DNA of 64,000 nt from Pseudoprimorskyibacter insulae (GCF_900302505.1 NZ_OMOJ01000001.1:992001-1056000), one strand, 5' to 3'; shown: positions 54,661 to 64,000, counted from the stretch's first letter. A program made the numbers and translations. Notes: generated from the letters alone by a model not told the origin.

Positions 54661-55578
54661 TTACGGCGCAAGCGTCGGAAAAACATCCCGTAGTGAATTC
54701 ATCTCATCTTTGTCCGTCAGGGGGAAACGCTCGGCAAAGCGGCTGCGCGACGAAAGTTGATTCAGCCGCGCGGTAAAGTTTTCGCCATGGTTCAGGATGT
54801 ACATCACCGCAGGGGTGCGGAACGGGGTCAGGGGCAGGCCCGCCAGCTTGGCCAGATAGGGGAACATGCGGTGCTCATGCGCGGTCATTGCCTCTAGGAA
54901 CTGCGCAGCCTCGGGCAGATCGGGGGTATAGCGGATCGCGGCGCAACTGCCGCACAGCTTCCAGAACGGTTTGCGGCGCAGTTTGGTCAGGGTTTGCGGA
55001 CCGGTCACGCCAATGCAGTTGGATGCAAAATCGTTCACATAGCCCCGCACACACAGATAGCCGCCGGGGTCTTGCCGCGTCAGCATCTCGGCCACGGCAT
55101 CGCGGTGCAACAGGTCATCCGCGTCAAACGGCATCACATAACCCGAGGGCATGGGCGTGTCGCGCAGATCGCGGCACAGCGCCCCTTGCTTTTGCCATTT
55201 GTCGTTGCCGTCGACCTGATCGGTGAAAGGCAGAAACCGGATGCGCGGATCGTCGGGCAGGTCGGGCATTGTCTGGCTACAGATCACCGCCTCCCACCGC
55301 GGGTCGGACTGGTTCAGGAAACTTTGCAGGGTGGCGGAAAGACGAGCCTGAATCTCGGGCCAGTTCTGGACGTGATGCGGCGCAACCAAGGGCAGGATAA
55401 AGCGCACCCGTTCCGGCGCGGGCAGGGCGCGGCCCTTGCCCGCCAGTCGCAACCGCAGCGCCGCCTGTTCGGACGCGGCAGGCCCCGCCAGCCCAAGCGC
55501 CGCCTTCGCCCCCAAAGCACGCACCAACCCCAACCGCAATGCGCGGCGCAGTTTCGGGACCGGGGGGATTTGCTTCAT
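54661..55578 (-). CDS. GT-A fold glycosyltransferase-like protein
   Basis: The 305-residue protein has a GT-A core from about residue 55 with the DxD-type motif PFDADDLLH (about 150). It has no membrane helix. Donor and acceptor are unknown. Cysteines around residues 210-220 may be structural. Confidence 0.78.
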   Translation of the reverse strand: MKQIPPVPKLRRALRLGLVRALGAKAALGLAGPAASEQAALRLRLAGKGRALPAPERVRFILPLVAPHHVQNWPEIQARLSATLQSFLNQSDPRWEAVICSQTMPDLPDDPRIRFLPFTDQVDGNDKWQKQGALCRDLRDTPMPSGYVMPFDADDLLHRDAVAEMLTRQDPGGYLCVRGYVNDFASNCIGVTGPQTLTKLRRKPFWKLCGSCAAIRYTPDLPEAAQFLEAMTAHEHRMFPYLAKLAGLPLTPFRTPAVMYILNHGENFTARLNQLSSRSRFAERFPLTDKDEMNSLRDVFPTLAP

Positions 55579-55595
55579 ATCGGGCCTCGTGGCGG

Positions 55596-56090
55596 TCAGG
55601 GACGCGCCAACTGCCTGATCCTTTGGCTCAGATCTGCATATAGCGCTTTGCGTTCGTCTTCGCTCAAAAACGCGCCGATCTCAACCTCGCGCCCGCTGCC
55701 TTTTAGGGTCACGTAGAACGGAACGGGGCCGCCGTTTTCATGCAAGGACACGCTGACCCAATAGGTGTTGCTGTTCCAATGCCTTTCCGGCCCGCGCGGA
55801 TCACGGCGGACCAAATGCGCCTCTGTCGGGTCGAGGGTCAGAACCTCAAGGATTTGCCGGTCGCGGCCGTTCTTTTCCAATGCGTACCACATGCCGAACA
55901 GGGCCAGCAGCAAAAAGGGCAACAGCCCCCAAAGCAGCACCGTTCCCAGCACCGCCGACAGCGGGACCAACAGCATCACAAAGGTCGCCAGCACAAAGGC
56001 CGCCAGCCCCTTGGGCGGCAGGGAGTTGTGGGGCCAGAGGGTCAACTTGGTCTGACCATCCGGGGCCGGGGGCGTCCAACGGTAGGGCAT
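55596..56090 (-). CDS. DUF2244 membrane protein
   Basis: The 164-residue protein has two adjacent membrane helices (about 28-72) and a cytoplasmic beta-rich domain. This is the DUF2244 pattern. The family often neighbours cytochrome c oxidase genes, and ctaD lies about 930 bases away. The ATG at 56090 is chosen as the domain begins there. Confidence 0.85.
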   Translation of the reverse strand: MPYRWTPPAPDGQTKLTLWPHNSLPPKGLAAFVLATFVMLLVPLSAVLGTVLLWGLLPFLLLALFGMWYALEKNGRDRQILEVLTLDPTEAHLVRRDPRGPERHWNSNTYWVSVSLHENGGPVPFYVTLKGSGREVEIGAFLSEDERKALYADLSQRIRQLARP

Positions 56091-56156
56091 AGGGTGTGCC
56101 TGACAATCTTGACTGCGGAAAGTGGCTCCGCCTCGCATATTTAACCTCAGATCGGC

Positions 56157-56903
56157 CTAAGGCAAGCGGCCAGATTCCAGCGCATGGGCCCAATCGGGGC
56201 GGTCATTGGCGCGGGCCATTTCTGCCATGCGGCTTGGGTCGTAGGGGATGGCGATTTGCTCAACCGTCCAGCTGCGGGCGCTGCGTTGGGCGATGGCATA
56301 GCGCGCGGCGGGCGATCCGGTTTCGACCCGGTGCGGCGTGGGCATGTCATCGCTATAGGCCGGGCAGCCAACGCTGCCGGGATTGACGATCAACAGCTTG
56401 CCATGGCGCAGCACGCGCGGCACATGGCTATGCCCGCACAGCGCAAGGCTGACGCCGGACCAGTCGCCCTTGGTGCGGGCGGTGATTTCGCCCGGTGTGG
56501 CCAGCCGCGTGTGGCCATCGGCCGTGACGGTTTCAAGCCAATAGACCTCATCCAAAGTCGGGGTCGCGTGGCACAGCAGGATGTCCCCATCCAGCCGCTG
56601 AATGCGGGGCAGGGTGGCCAGCCATTCCATATCGGACAGGCCAAGCTGGTCATGGGCAACCCGGTCGGACGGGTGCATGTCCTGCGCCGATTGTTCGATC
56701 AGATACCGGTCGTGATTGCCGCGCACGGTGGGCATGGGATTGGCCCGCAGGATTCGTGCGGTGCGACCGGCATCCAGCGGCCCGCTAAAGCAGTCACCTA
56801 GGTTCACCATCCCATCGACCCCGCGCGAAGCGATGTCGCGCAGAACCGCGTCCAGCGCGTCGGCATTGCCATGAATGTCAGCGATAACAGCGATCCGGTC
56901 CAT
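56157..56903 (-). CDS. Metallophosphoesterase (YfcE/ApaH-like)
   Basis: The 248-residue calcineurin-like phosphoesterase has IADIHGN (about 8-14), LGDCFSGP (about 36-43), RGNHDRY (about 61-67), LCHATP and CGHSHVPR. These supply the two-metal site. A phosphodiesterase acting on small molecules is likely. The start is ATG 56903. Confidence 0.88.
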   Translation of the reverse strand: MDRIAVIADIHGNADALDAVLRDIASRGVDGMVNLGDCFSGPLDAGRTARILRANPMPTVRGNHDRYLIEQSAQDMHPSDRVAHDQLGLSDMEWLATLPRIQRLDGDILLCHATPTLDEVYWLETVTADGHTRLATPGEITARTKGDWSGVSLALCGHSHVPRVLRHGKLLIVNPGSVGCPAYSDDMPTPHRVETGSPAARYAIAQRSARSWTVEQIAIPYDPSRMAEMARANDRPDWAHALESGRLP

Positions 56904-56965
56904 GAGGGTATGAAACGCGACCAAGCCCCGGTCTGGCAAGGCAAAACGCACCGCCCCCGGATGCA

Positions 56966-56995
56966 AAAAGGCCCCGGACGATGCCGGGGCCTTTT
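56966..56995 (-). terminator. Intrinsic terminator of ctaD
   Basis: A 12-base-pair stem AAAAGGCCCCGG/CCGGGGCCTTTT is followed by a T-run on the minus strand. It lies 23 bases after the ctaD stop. Confidence 0.93.
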
Positions 56996-57018
56996 CGGTG
57001 TCTCAGATCAAGCAAGGC

Positions 57019-58692
57019 TTAGTGCGCGTGCTTGTTGTCCCACTCTTCCTGCTTGGGCAGGATTTCGAAGGTGTGCTCCGGCGGCGGCGAGGGCAGGGTC
57101 CACTCAAGAGTGTCTGCATACTCGTTCCACGGGTTCGGACGGGTCTCTTTGCGGCCAGCCAGAACGGTGTGGATTACAATGCCGAAGAACAGCAGGAACG
57201 ATGCGAAGGAGAGCAGGGCGCCCCACGACGATACTTCGTTCCACAGCGAGAATGCCTCAGGATAGTCGATGTAACGACGCGGCATGCCCTGACGGCCCAG
57301 GAAGTGCTGCGGGAAGAACGTCACGTTTACACCGATGAAGAACATCCAGAAGTGCAGCTTGCCCAGGGTTTCGTTGTACATACGGCCTGTCATCTTTGGC
57401 AGGTAGAAGTAGATCCCCGCAAAGATGGTAAAGGCGGCACCCATCGACATGGTATAGTGGAAGTGCGCAACGACGTAGTAGGTGTCGTGATACGCGCGGT
57501 CCACGCCAGCCTGCGACAGAACGATACCGGTCACACCACCGATGGTGAACAGGATCAGGAAGCCGAAGGCGAACAGCATCGGGGTTTTGAACTCAACCGA
57601 GCCGCCCCACATGGTCGCAATCCACGAGAAGATCTTAACGCCGGTCGGAACCGCGATGACCATCGTGGCCAGCATGAAGTAGGATTGCTGGGTCAGCGAC
57701 ATGCCAACGGTGTACATGTGGTGCGCCCACACGACAAAGCCAAGTGCGCCGATCGCGATAAGTGCCCAGACCATCGGCAGGTAGCCAAAGACCGGCTTTC
57801 GCGAGAAGGTCGAGAACACGTGGCTGACAAGGCCAAAGCCCGGCAGGATCACGATGTACACTTCGGGGTGGCCGAAGAACCACAGGATGTGCTGATACAG
57901 GATCGGGTCACCGCCGCCAGCAGGCTGGAAGAAGGTGGTGCCGAAGTTACGGTCGGTCAGCAGCATGGTGATGGCGCCAGCCAGAACCGGCAGCGACAGA
58001 AGGATCAGCCATGCGGTGATGAACACCGACCAAGCGAACAGCGGCACTTTGAACAGGGTCATGCCCGGTGCGCGCATGTTCAGGAAGGTGGTGATGATGT
58101 TGATCGCGCCAAGGATCGACGAAGCACCCGAAACGTGAACGGCGAAGATCGCCAGATCCATCGAGTAGCCGCCTTCCGAGGTCGACAGCGGCGGGTACAG
58201 AACCCAGCCCACACCCGAACCAAGCTGGTCGTTGCCGCCCGGCGACAGAACCGAACATACGGCCAGCGTGGTGCCGGCGAAGTACAGCCAGAACGACAGG
58301 TTGTTCATACGCGGGAACGCCATGTCCGGCGCGCCGATCTGAAGCGGCATGAAGTAGTTGCCGAACCCGCCGAACAGGGCGGGAATAACCACGAAGAACA
58401 TCATCAAGATGCCGTGGCCGGTGATCAGAACGTTCCACAGGTGGCCGTTCGGGGTACAGCCCTCGGCACCGGCGCTGAACAGACGTGCACCTTCAAGGCA
58501 CATGAACTGCACGCCCGGATCCATAAGCTCCAGTCGCATGTAAACGGTGAACGTCACCGATACGAGGCCCGCGAGGGCCGAGACGATCAGGTAAAGGATC
58601 CCGATGTCTTTGTGGTTGGTCGACATGAACCAACGGGTAAAGAACCCGCGGTTGTCTTCATGTTCGTGGCCATGAATGGCGGCGTCTGCCAT
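57019..58692 (-). CDS. ctaD: Cytochrome c oxidase subunit I (aa3 type)
   Basis: The 557-residue inner-membrane protein has twelve helices. Signatures are [11 protein letters not shown] near the start, the [15 protein letters not shown] loop with CuB ligand His and the cross-linked Tyr, and [11 protein letters not shown] for heme ligands. It is the catalytic, proton-pumping subunit. No other cox genes are adjacent, as in Rhodobacter. A FnrL-type box and a hairpin lie upstream. Confidence 0.97.
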   Translation of the reverse strand: MADAAIHGHEHEDNRGFFTRWFMSTNHKDIGILYLIVSALAGLVSVTFTVYMRLELMDPGVQFMCLEGARLFSAGAEGCTPNGHLWNVLITGHGILMMFFVVIPALFGGFGNYFMPLQIGAPDMAFPRMNNLSFWLYFAGTTLAVCSVLSPGGNDQLGSGVGWVLYPPLSTSEGGYSMDLAIFAVHVSGASSILGAINIITTFLNMRAPGMTLFKVPLFAWSVFITAWLILLSLPVLAGAITMLLTDRNFGTTFFQPAGGGDPILYQHILWFFGHPEVYIVILPGFGLVSHVFSTFSRKPVFGYLPMVWALIAIGALGFVVWAHHMYTVGMSLTQQSYFMLATMVIAVPTGVKIFSWIATMWGGSVEFKTPMLFAFGFLILFTIGGVTGIVLSQAGVDRAYHDTYYVVAHFHYTMSMGAAFTIFAGIYFYLPKMTGRMYNETLGKLHFWMFFIGVNVTFFPQHFLGRQGMPRRYIDYPEAFSLWNEVSSWGALLSFASFLLFFGIVIHTVLAGRKETRPNPWNEYADTLEWTLPSPPPEHTFEILPKQEEWDNKHAH

Positions 58693-58719
58693 ATCTGCCT
58701 CCTGCTGGTGATACTGATA

Positions 58720-58746
58720 GGGCGCAAGAAGGAATCCCTTGCGCCC
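58720..58746 (-). promoter_or_regulatory. Hairpin in the ctaD leader
   Basis: GGGCGCAAG pairs perfectly with CTTGCGCCC around a nine-base loop, 28 bases before the ctaD ATG. It may stabilise the leader or modulate translation. The region 58693-59172 (480 bases) holds no gene but this hairpin, the FnrL box and an AT-rich stretch near 58935. Confidence 0.5.
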
Positions 58747-58800
58747 CTGATGTCCTGATGCGGTTTTAGAATGTGACTAACTAGCGGGCAATGGCCGGAT

Positions 58801-58814
58801 TTGACGCAGATCAA
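58801..58814. promoter_or_regulatory. FnrL (FNR-type) box upstream of ctaD
   Basis: TTGAC-GCAG-ATCAA matches the FNR/FnrL consensus TTGAT-N4-ATCAA with one change. It lies 108 bases before ctaD and 358 before the divergent gene. In Rhodobacter FnrL controls oxidase genes; oxygen-dependent control of ctaD is likely. Confidence 0.75.
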
Positions 58815-59172
58815 ACAATTTTGTCGCAGTCCGTCGGCAAAACTCGGCCAAAACGCTGGTGTTCGGCGGGGTGGCCGGGCGCGTCTGGACTTGAAATGGG
58901 CGTTAAAATGCCCAAGGTGTTTTCGCGCAGTGTCGATTTAAAGTATTTTTTTACAGTGGGTTAGGTCGAATTTTCGTGTGCTTTTGCGGTGTCGGCGCGG
59001 ATGCGGTCTGCCGTCCAAACCGCCCAAAGCGCACCGCAAGTGGCCCATTTCTACGACCATAGGCTCATCTTCCGCGATAAGGTCATTATTTCCAGACTGG
59101 CGGAACAAATCCGCCTCGGCGAAAGTTGCAGACATAACGATTGCACTGGTTTTCGCCGAAAGGATACCTCTG

Positions 59173-59385
59173 ATGGCCTATTTTGACCAAAGCTACCTTC
59201 TGGAACGCCGCAACCTGCGCCAGCGTTTTGCCAAGCTGCTTCAGACGCCTTTTGATGACCGCCAGCAGGCTTTGGCCAATGAGGTCGTGCGATTGCGTGC
59301 CATGTCCGATGCAGATCTCGCCGCCCGCGGTATTGCCCGCGAAAACATTCTGTTCCACGTCTTCGGCGCGCGGCGTCAGGCCTGA
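59173..59385 (+). CDS. Small DUF1127-like protein
   Basis: The 70-residue protein is helical and contains the [16 protein letters not shown] segment typical of the C-terminal part of DUF1127-like proteins. AAGGA precedes the ATG. Such small proteins take part in RNA turnover and phosphate or stress responses in alphaproteobacteria; its role here is not known. The end overlaps lipB by 10 bases. Confidence 0.75.
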   Translation: MAYFDQSYLLERRNLRQRFAKLLQTPFDDRQQALANEVVRLRAMSDADLAARGIARENILFHVFGARRQA

Positions 59386-60038
59386 TTAAAGACCTCATCG
59401 AATTGGCGGCGCAGCGCGACGTCCAGATCATCCATGGTGACGGGCAGGCCCAGATCGACAAGGCTCGTTACGCCATATTCCGTAATCCCGCAGGGCACGA
59501 TGCCGGTGAAATGCTCAAGCTCTGGTTCGACGTTGATCGAAATGCCGTGAAAGCTGACCCATTTGCGCAGGCGAATGCCGATGGCGGCGATTTTATCCTC
59601 GGCCACTTTCCCGGTGATCGTCTTAGGCCGGTCGGGCCGTTCGATCCAGACGCCGACGCGCCCTTCGCGGATATGGCCGTTCAGGTTGAATTCGCCCAAT
59701 GTGGCGATCACCCATTCCTCTAGCATCTCAACAAAGCGCCGCACGTCCTTGCCGCGCTTGCCCACGTCCAGCATGACATAGACCACCCGTTGGCCCGGCC
59801 CGTGATAGGTATATTGCCCGCCGCGCCGCGTGTCATAAACCGGAAACCGGTCCGGGTCGGTCAGATCTTCGCGCTTGGCGCTGGTGCCTGCGGTGTAAAG
59901 CGGGGGATGTTCGATCAGCCAAATGCATTCTTCGGCTTCTCCTGCGGCGATTTTCGCGGCGCGGTCTTCCATAAACTGCAAGGCATCCTCATACGAGGTC
60001 AGCCCGTCGGTTGTGATCCATTCCACCATGCCAAACAT
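59376..60038 (-). CDS. lipB: Octanoyl-[acyl-carrier-protein]:protein transferase
   Basis: The 220-residue enzyme has [13 protein letters not shown] (about 70-82), the catalytic Lys in [19 protein letters not shown] and the catalytic Cys in IVPCGI. It moves octanoyl from ACP to lipoyl domains. The ATG at 60038 and one three codons later are both possible. It overlaps the convergent DUF1127-like gene. Confidence 0.95.
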   Translation of the reverse strand: MFGMVEWITTDGLTSYEDALQFMEDRAAKIAAGEAEECIWLIEHPPLYTAGTSAKREDLTDPDRFPVYDTRRGGQYTYHGPGQRVVYVMLDVGKRGKDVRRFVEMLEEWVIATLGEFNLNGHIREGRVGVWIERPDRPKTITGKVAEDKIAAIGIRLRKWVSFHGISINVEPELEHFTGIVPCGITEYGVTSLVDLGLPVTMDDLDVALRRQFDEVFNQA

Positions 60039-60144
60039 CCGATTGCGTCTGTGGGCCTTGGGGCTATCAGGTTTTGTCCTCGGGGAATAGTGCGTTTGCA
60101 GCAAAATCCTTGGAACCGAAGGCGACGTATTGCGTTTCTCAGAT

Positions 60145-61080
60145 ATGGAAACGTTCTACTCTCCCAAAGTCCGCCCGAACCGGAATGTGTGTGTTCTTCT
60201 GAACAGCCGATCCGGCACGGCCAATCATGATCAGGTTCGCGCGGCCGTCGATCGCGCCAGCCGCAGCAATCGCATTCGGTTTGAATTGCGTGTCTTGGAG
60301 CAGGGAAGCAACCTGCGCCGGATCGTTTCCGATGCCGTGGGCGCGTCTTTCGATACGGTGGTCGCGGCTGGCGGTGATGGCACGATCACCGGCGTGGCCT
60401 CGGCGCTTCAGGGCACGGGCGCCACGATGGGCATCTTGCCGCAAGGCACGTTTAACTATGTGGCGCGGGGGCTTGGTATCCCGCTGGATGTAGATCGGGC
60501 GATTGACCTGATCGCCGAAGGCCACACCCGTGATTTTCCCGTGGGTCATGTGAACGGGCAGGTCTTTTTGAACAACGCCAACCTTGGGCTTTATCCTGAG
60601 GTGCTGAAACAGCGCGAGGGCACGTATAAACGCTGGGGCCGCAGCCGGATTGCCGCGCATTGGAGCGTGCTGCGCACCTTTCTGACCTTCCGCAAATCCA
60701 TGCGCGTGGATCTGACGGTCGATGGTCAAACGCATCACTTGAAAACCCCGCTGATCTTTGTCGCCCGCAGCGCATACCAATTGGAGTCCTTCGGGCTGGC
60801 AGGGGCCGACCAGGTGCGCGACGGGAAACTGGCGGTGTTTGTTGCGCCAAGGATGTCGCGTGCGGCCTTGCTGACACGGGCTTTGCGGCTGGCGGGCAAC
60901 GGGATGCAGGAAACCCGCGATTTCATGCTATTCTGCGGCGATGACGTCGAAATCACCACCCGCCGCAGCGAACGCACCGTCGCCATGGATGGCGAACGCA
61001 TGTTGATGCGCGGCCCGTTCCGGTTTGGCGTGGCCCGCAACCGGCTTCAGGTGATCGCGCCGCGGCTGAACAGTGCATGA
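60145..61080 (+). CDS. Diacylglycerol kinase catalytic-domain protein
   Basis: The 311-residue lipid kinase-like protein has NSRSGTAN (about 20-27), GGDGTITG (about 75-82) and [15 protein letters not shown]. It is related to DgkB/YegS. It probably phosphorylates a lipid or sphingoid-like alcohol at the membrane face. A TTG start 15 bases earlier is possible. It overlaps the next gene by four bases. Confidence 0.88.
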   Translation: METFYSPKVRPNRNVCVLLNSRSGTANHDQVRAAVDRASRSNRIRFELRVLEQGSNLRRIVSDAVGASFDTVVAAGGDGTITGVASALQGTGATMGILPQGTFNYVARGLGIPLDVDRAIDLIAEGHTRDFPVGHVNGQVFLNNANLGLYPEVLKQREGTYKRWGRSRIAAHWSVLRTFLTFRKSMRVDLTVDGQTHHLKTPLIFVARSAYQLESFGLAGADQVRDGKLAVFVAPRMSRAALLTRALRLAGNGMQETRDFMLFCGDDVEITTRRSERTVAMDGERMLMRGPFRFGVARNRLQVIAPRLNSA

Positions 61081-61877
61081 CGCGGATCGTCCATATCTCC
61101 GACCTGCATTTCGGCCGCGACCGGCCCGAACTGCATGAGCCTTTGTTGTCACACATCAACGGGTTAAAGGCCGATTTGGTGGTGGTCTCGGGGGATTTGA
61201 CCCAACGCGCCCGCACCCGCCAATTCAGGCAGGCCCGCCGGTTTCTGGACCGGATCGAAGCGCCGCTTTTATGCGTTCCGGGCAATCATGACATTCCGTT
61301 CTTCAATCCGCTGATGCGGCTGCTGCATCCATTCTTGCCGTTCAAGCGCCATATCAGTCCGGCGACAGAGCAGGTGGTGCAGGTGGCCAGCGGCCCGGTG
61401 GTGGGGGTGAACACCGTCGATCCCAAGGCGTGGCAGCGCGGGGCCTTGCGCAGCTCTAGCCTTGCCCGGCTTGCCCGCGCCTTTGAGCGCCCAGACGGCC
61501 AAGGGCTGGCCATTGCCGTCATGCACCATCCACCCGAACAGGGCGAAGGGGCACAAAAAACGCCCATGCTTGGCGCAGCATCGGCCTTGATGCAGCTGCG
61601 CGATTGTGGGACGGACATTATCCTATGCGGCCACATGCACGTCTGGCGCGTCTCGCCCGTGCGCACGGCGGGTGGCGTTTTGTTGGTGCAGGCGGGCACC
61701 GGCCTGTCATCGCGGCTGCGCGGGCACCCCAACGACCTGAACCTGTTAATCCTTTCCGGCCAGGCCGTGCAAATCGAACGCCACGCCGCCGAGGGCAAAC
61801 AGACCGAATTTCGCTGCATTTCCCGCAGCGCTTTCTACAAACCCGCCGGGATGTGGCGCAGCCGTAAAGGAATTTGA
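61077..61877 (+). CDS. Metallophosphoesterase (Icc/CpdA-like)
   Basis: The 266-residue phosphoesterase has HISDLHFGR (about 6-14), SGDLTQRA (about 37-44), PGNHDIPF (about 63-70), MHHPP and GHMHVWR. Co-translation with the lipid kinase gene (ATGA overlap) suggests a phospholipid or lipid-phosphate substrate, although the family also includes cyclic nucleotide phosphodiesterases. Confidence 0.9.
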   Translation: MTRIVHISDLHFGRDRPELHEPLLSHINGLKADLVVVSGDLTQRARTRQFRQARRFLDRIEAPLLCVPGNHDIPFFNPLMRLLHPFLPFKRHISPATEQVVQVASGPVVGVNTVDPKAWQRGALRSSSLARLARAFERPDGQGLAIAVMHHPPEQGEGAQKTPMLGAASALMQLRDCGTDIILCGHMHVWRVSPVRTAGGVLLVQAGTGLSSRLRGHPNDLNLLILSGQAVQIERHAAEGKQTEFRCISRSAFYKPAGMWRSRKGI

Positions 61878-61898
61878 ACCAAGCGGAATTTTTCCTCT

Positions 61899-61926
61899 TT
61901 TCATCGCTGGCGGCAGCCAGTATACG
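61899..61926 (+). promoter_or_regulatory. Candidate promoter of tRNA-Leu
   Basis: TTTCAT and TATACG with 16-base spacing end 18 bases before the mature tRNA. Confidence 0.4.
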
Positions 61927-61944
61927 CCCCACACGCTAGACAGT

Positions 61945-62031
61945 GCGGTCGTGGCGGAATTGGTAGACGCGCAGCGTTGAGGTCGCTGTTCCTTAACCGG
62001 AGTGGAAGTTCGAGTCTTCTCGACCGCACCA
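61945..62031 (+). tRNA. tRNA-Leu (GAG)
   Basis: An 87-base class II tRNA with acceptor GCGGTCG/CGACCGC, anticodon arm CAGCG/CGCTG and loop TTGAGGT (anticodon GAG), long variable arm, T loop TTCGAGT and encoded CCA. Confidence 0.96.
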
Positions 62032-62208
62032 ACTATCCCAGACAATTTGAACCCTTTACGCATTCTGTGGTGCGCGGCGTGGCAGGCCTGTTGGCCTTTG
62101 TCCCTTTGGCGCAAACGTGCCTTTCAAAAAATCACTGCGGTTTTCGGAAGTTTATCCCGCTGCTTGGGTGTTATACCCCATCGCAACCCTATGATCTGAA
62201 AATAAAAA

Positions 62209-62229
62209 GGCAGGCCGCGCGGGCCTGCC
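62209..62229 (-). terminator. Intrinsic terminator of the esterase gene
   Basis: GGCAGGCC pairs with GGCCTGCC around GCGCG and is followed on the minus strand by TTTTTATTTTC. The 219 bases from tRNA-Leu to the esterase stop contain no other feature. Confidence 0.9.
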
Positions 62230-62250
62230 AGTTCAGGGAATAGTCTGTGT

Positions 62251-63192
62251 TTACTGCGTGACGCCGCTAATGAATGTCAGCAGTTGCGGGCCAAGCGTTT
62301 CGTCGGCGGTGCCGATATGTTCGACAATCGAAATGTGGTTGTGACCGGGGGCCGACGCGATCAGGGGCAGGCGGCTATCGCGGGTGTTCAGCGCCTCGAT
62401 CAACAGGCGGGTCTGGTCGCTGATGACCGCCGGTTCGTTCTGAGCATAGCCCACCAGAACAGGGATCTTACGCCCGTCCACCGCCGTCACCACTGATTGC
62501 GCCGACCGGTCTCCATCCGTGCCATAGTACAGCGCGTCGCGGGCCGGATCGACCTCGCGGGCGGTCAGGTCCACCGTGGGCGGCGAGATCAGGATCGCAC
62601 CAACCACGCCGTCTTCGACATTTTGCAGCTCTTCGCGGAAAGTGTAGTCGGCCACATGCATCGATCCGGCGGAATTGCCCGCGATTACAATGCGACCCGC
62701 ATCCAATCCATTGGCCGAGGCATTGTCCTGCAACCAGCCCAACGCCGCCGCCAGATCCTGCGCGCCCGAGGGCCACTGGTTGTCAGGCGCAAAGCGGTAG
62801 TTGATCAGCGCCGCCGCATAGCCCGCGCGGGCCAGATAGCGCCCGATGTTGGACACATCGCCCTTGTCGCCGCGCACGAACCCGCCGCCATGGACAAAGA
62901 CCACCACCGGCACAGGGCCGGTTGCGCCTTCTGGCAGGTAAAGATCAAGCCGGTTGCGGTCATGCTCGCCATAGGTCTGATCGGCCAGCACCGTAACACC
63001 GGCACCGGTGTCGGCGGCATGCAGGGGCTTATACAGCCCCATGGTGCCACCAACCATTTCGCGGCTCAACTCGCTGCCCAGTTCGGGCAGTTTGGCCGCG
63101 ATTTCGGGCGTGTTGGCCACCTGCGCACCAACCGATGTGCAGGCAAGCCAAAAGAGGCCGGTCGCAGCGACCAGCTTGGACGTCATCGTCAT
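62251..63192 (-). CDS. Secreted alpha/beta hydrolase (HSL/carboxylesterase type)
   Basis: The 313-residue protein has a signal peptide (about 1-23). It has the oxyanion motif FVHGGGFV (about 98-105), the nucleophile elbow GNSAGS (about 172-177) and a C-terminal His in APGHNHIS. It is probably a periplasmic esterase. AAGGAGG precedes the ATG at 63192. The amidohydrolase gene upstream on the same strand stops 30 bases before this start, so the two may be co-transcribed. Confidence 0.87.
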   Translation of the reverse strand: MTMTSKLVAATGLFWLACTSVGAQVANTPEIAAKLPELGSELSREMVGGTMGLYKPLHAADTGAGVTVLADQTYGEHDRNRLDLYLPEGATGPVPVVVFVHGGGFVRGDKGDVSNIGRYLARAGYAAALINYRFAPDNQWPSGAQDLAAALGWLQDNASANGLDAGRIVIAGNSAGSMHVADYTFREELQNVEDGVVGAILISPPTVDLTAREVDPARDALYYGTDGDRSAQSVVTAVDGRKIPVLVGYAQNEPAVISDQTRLLIEALNTRDSRLPLIASAPGHNHISIVEHIGTADETLGPQLLTFISGVTQ

Positions 63193-63222
63193 GTCATTCC
63201 TCCTTATGACAATATGAAGGCG

Positions 63223-64000
63223 TTACAGCCCCAGCAAATTGGCCGCGTTGTCGTAGCAGACCATGCGACGCTCTTCGTCGCTAAGCGGGGCGGCTTCGAT
63301 CCATTCGCCGGCTTCCTCGGGCCGTTCGAACGGGTAGTCTACGGAAAACAGAACGCGGTCCGCGCCTGCCATATCCAGCGCACAGCGCAGCGGCGCATCT
63401 GCGCACATGCCAGATGTGGTCATCCAGACGTTTTCGCGGAAATAGGCGGACGGGGCCTTGTTCAGGCGCATCTCGCCGCGGTTCGAAATCTCCCAGCGGC
63501 TATCAAGACGCCATAGCAGATAGGGCAGGGTTTCGCCCAAGTGCCCAAGGATCAGTTTGGCGTTGGGATAGCGGTCAAAGGTGCCGGAAAACACCAGCCG
63601 CAGCGCATGGGTCGCGGTTTCCACCGTCCAAGACCAGACCGGCCCCCAAAGTTCGGGGTGGTCATTGTACATATGCACCTGTTCGGGTGGGTTGTTGGGG
63701 TGGATATAGACCGGCACCCCCAGATCCGAGGCGCGTTCCCAGAACGGGGCATAGCGGTCATCATCCAGATAGGTGCCGCCCGTCTGCCCGTTGATCATCG
63801 CGCCCTGCATGCCCAGATCGCGCACGCAGCGTTCCAACTCATTCGCGGCCTCTGCCGGGTCTTGCATGGCCAGATGCGCAAAGCCGCCGTAACGGTTGGG
63901 CTGTTTGGCCATTTCCTCGGCCAGAAAATCATTGGCCTTGCGGGCCAAACTCACCGCCGTTTCGGTGCGCTTTTCGGCCTGAACGCCGGGGCCTGCCAGC
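63223..64000 (-). CDS. Amidohydrolase-family protein, C-terminal part (runs off the right edge)
   Basis: The frame is open to the end of the window, giving at least 259 residues. It is a TIM-barrel amidohydrolase of the ACMSD / 2,6-dihydroxybenzoate decarboxylase branch. Metal and catalytic residues are His in VYIHPN, His in ILGHLGE and Asp in SVDYPFE. Such enzymes decarboxylate aromatic or related acids. The N-terminal metal site lies outside the window. Confidence 0.87.
   Translation of the reverse strand, partial: LAGPGVQAEKRTETAVSLARKANDFLAEEMAKQPNRYGGFAHLAMQDPAEAANELERCVRDLGMQGAMINGQTGGTYLDDDRYAPFWERASDLGVPVYIHPNNPPEQVHMYNDHPELWGPVWSWTVETATHALRLVFSGTFDRYPNAKLILGHLGETLPYLLWRLDSRWEISNRGEMRLNKAPSAYFRENVWMTTSGMCADAPLRCALDMAGADRVLFSVDYPFERPEEAGEWIEAAPLSDEERRMVCYDNAANLLGL

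Noticed and set aside
56998-58758. 586-codon open frame antisense to ctaD
   Set aside because: It is charged, low-complexity sequence without domain features, on the opposite strand of a certain gene. It results from codon bias.

Overview
The window is a chromosomal segment from an alphaproteobacterium, most likely a member of the Rhodobacteraceae (Roseobacter lineage). Evidence is the high GC content, the tRNA-His with A73 and no G-1, the LexA box of the GTTC-N7-GTTC type, the FnrL-type box in front of an aa3-type cytochrome oxidase gene, the short prolyl-tRNA synthetase, the RibBX-type riboflavin enzyme and many small families typical of this group (DUF2125, DUF2937, DUF2244, MmcB, DUF6324, DUF6446). 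No insertion sequence, prophage, integrase or CRISPR array was seen. Genes are tightly packed on both strands and several overlap by 1 to 13 bases.

Layout. Bases 1-3522 hold the start of an unrecognised protein, a SIMPL-domain protein, MetY (methionine synthesis) and a VOC protein. Bases 3812-8910 hold the most unusual part: a five-gene redox cluster. Its genes encode an FAD/[2Fe-2S]/membrane di-heme-b fusion protein, a membrane-anchored cytochrome c with eleven heme motifs, a DUF3365-type monoheme protein, a small cytochrome c and a Vitreoscilla-type single-domain hemoglobin. The set reads as an electron route from cytoplasmic NAD(P)H to periplasmic hemes and I do not recognise it as a described system. 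Bases 9033-11616 hold riboflavin genes (ribBX, ribH), nusB and a small membrane protein, followed by a gene-free stretch that looks like a stand-alone structured RNA. Bases 12037-14084 encode a coiled-coil membrane protein with a ClpP-like periplasmic protein. Bases 14232-15570 hold SOS-controlled mmcB, small genes and tRNA-His.

Bases 15664-31000 carry nhaA, VOC/GNAT genes, a TerB/DnaJ protein, a nuclease-family protein, Ppx/GppA, a crotonase-like protein, an SDR, a DUF2125 protein, a ThuA protein, proS, an AI-2E family transporter and the replication regulator hdaA. Bases 30432-41759 hold a protease-like protein that has lost its catalytic residues, glyQ-DUF6446-glyS, a PPDK-like enzyme, a SleB-type cell wall hydrolase and folB-folP. 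Bases 41716-54610 hold a DMT exporter, an Hsp70-like protein, ilvC divergent from two overlapping Lrp genes, a class V aminotransferase, a UbiH-like monooxygenase, a HAD phosphatase, a GntR regulator, a membrane glycosyltransferase, carA and yqeY. Bases 54661-64000 hold a glycosyltransferase, DUF2244, two metallophosphoesterases, ctaD with a 480-base regulatory region, lipB, a diacylglycerol-kinase-like protein, tRNA-Leu(GAG), an esterase and the C-terminal part of an amidohydrolase.

Most of the segment is housekeeping metabolism (amino acids, folate, riboflavin, lipoate, tRNA charging). Regulatory signals that can be read directly are the LexA box, the FnrL box, TTCGCGAA-type palindromes near metY and ilvC/lrp, many intrinsic terminators and a terminator-associated dispersed repeat.
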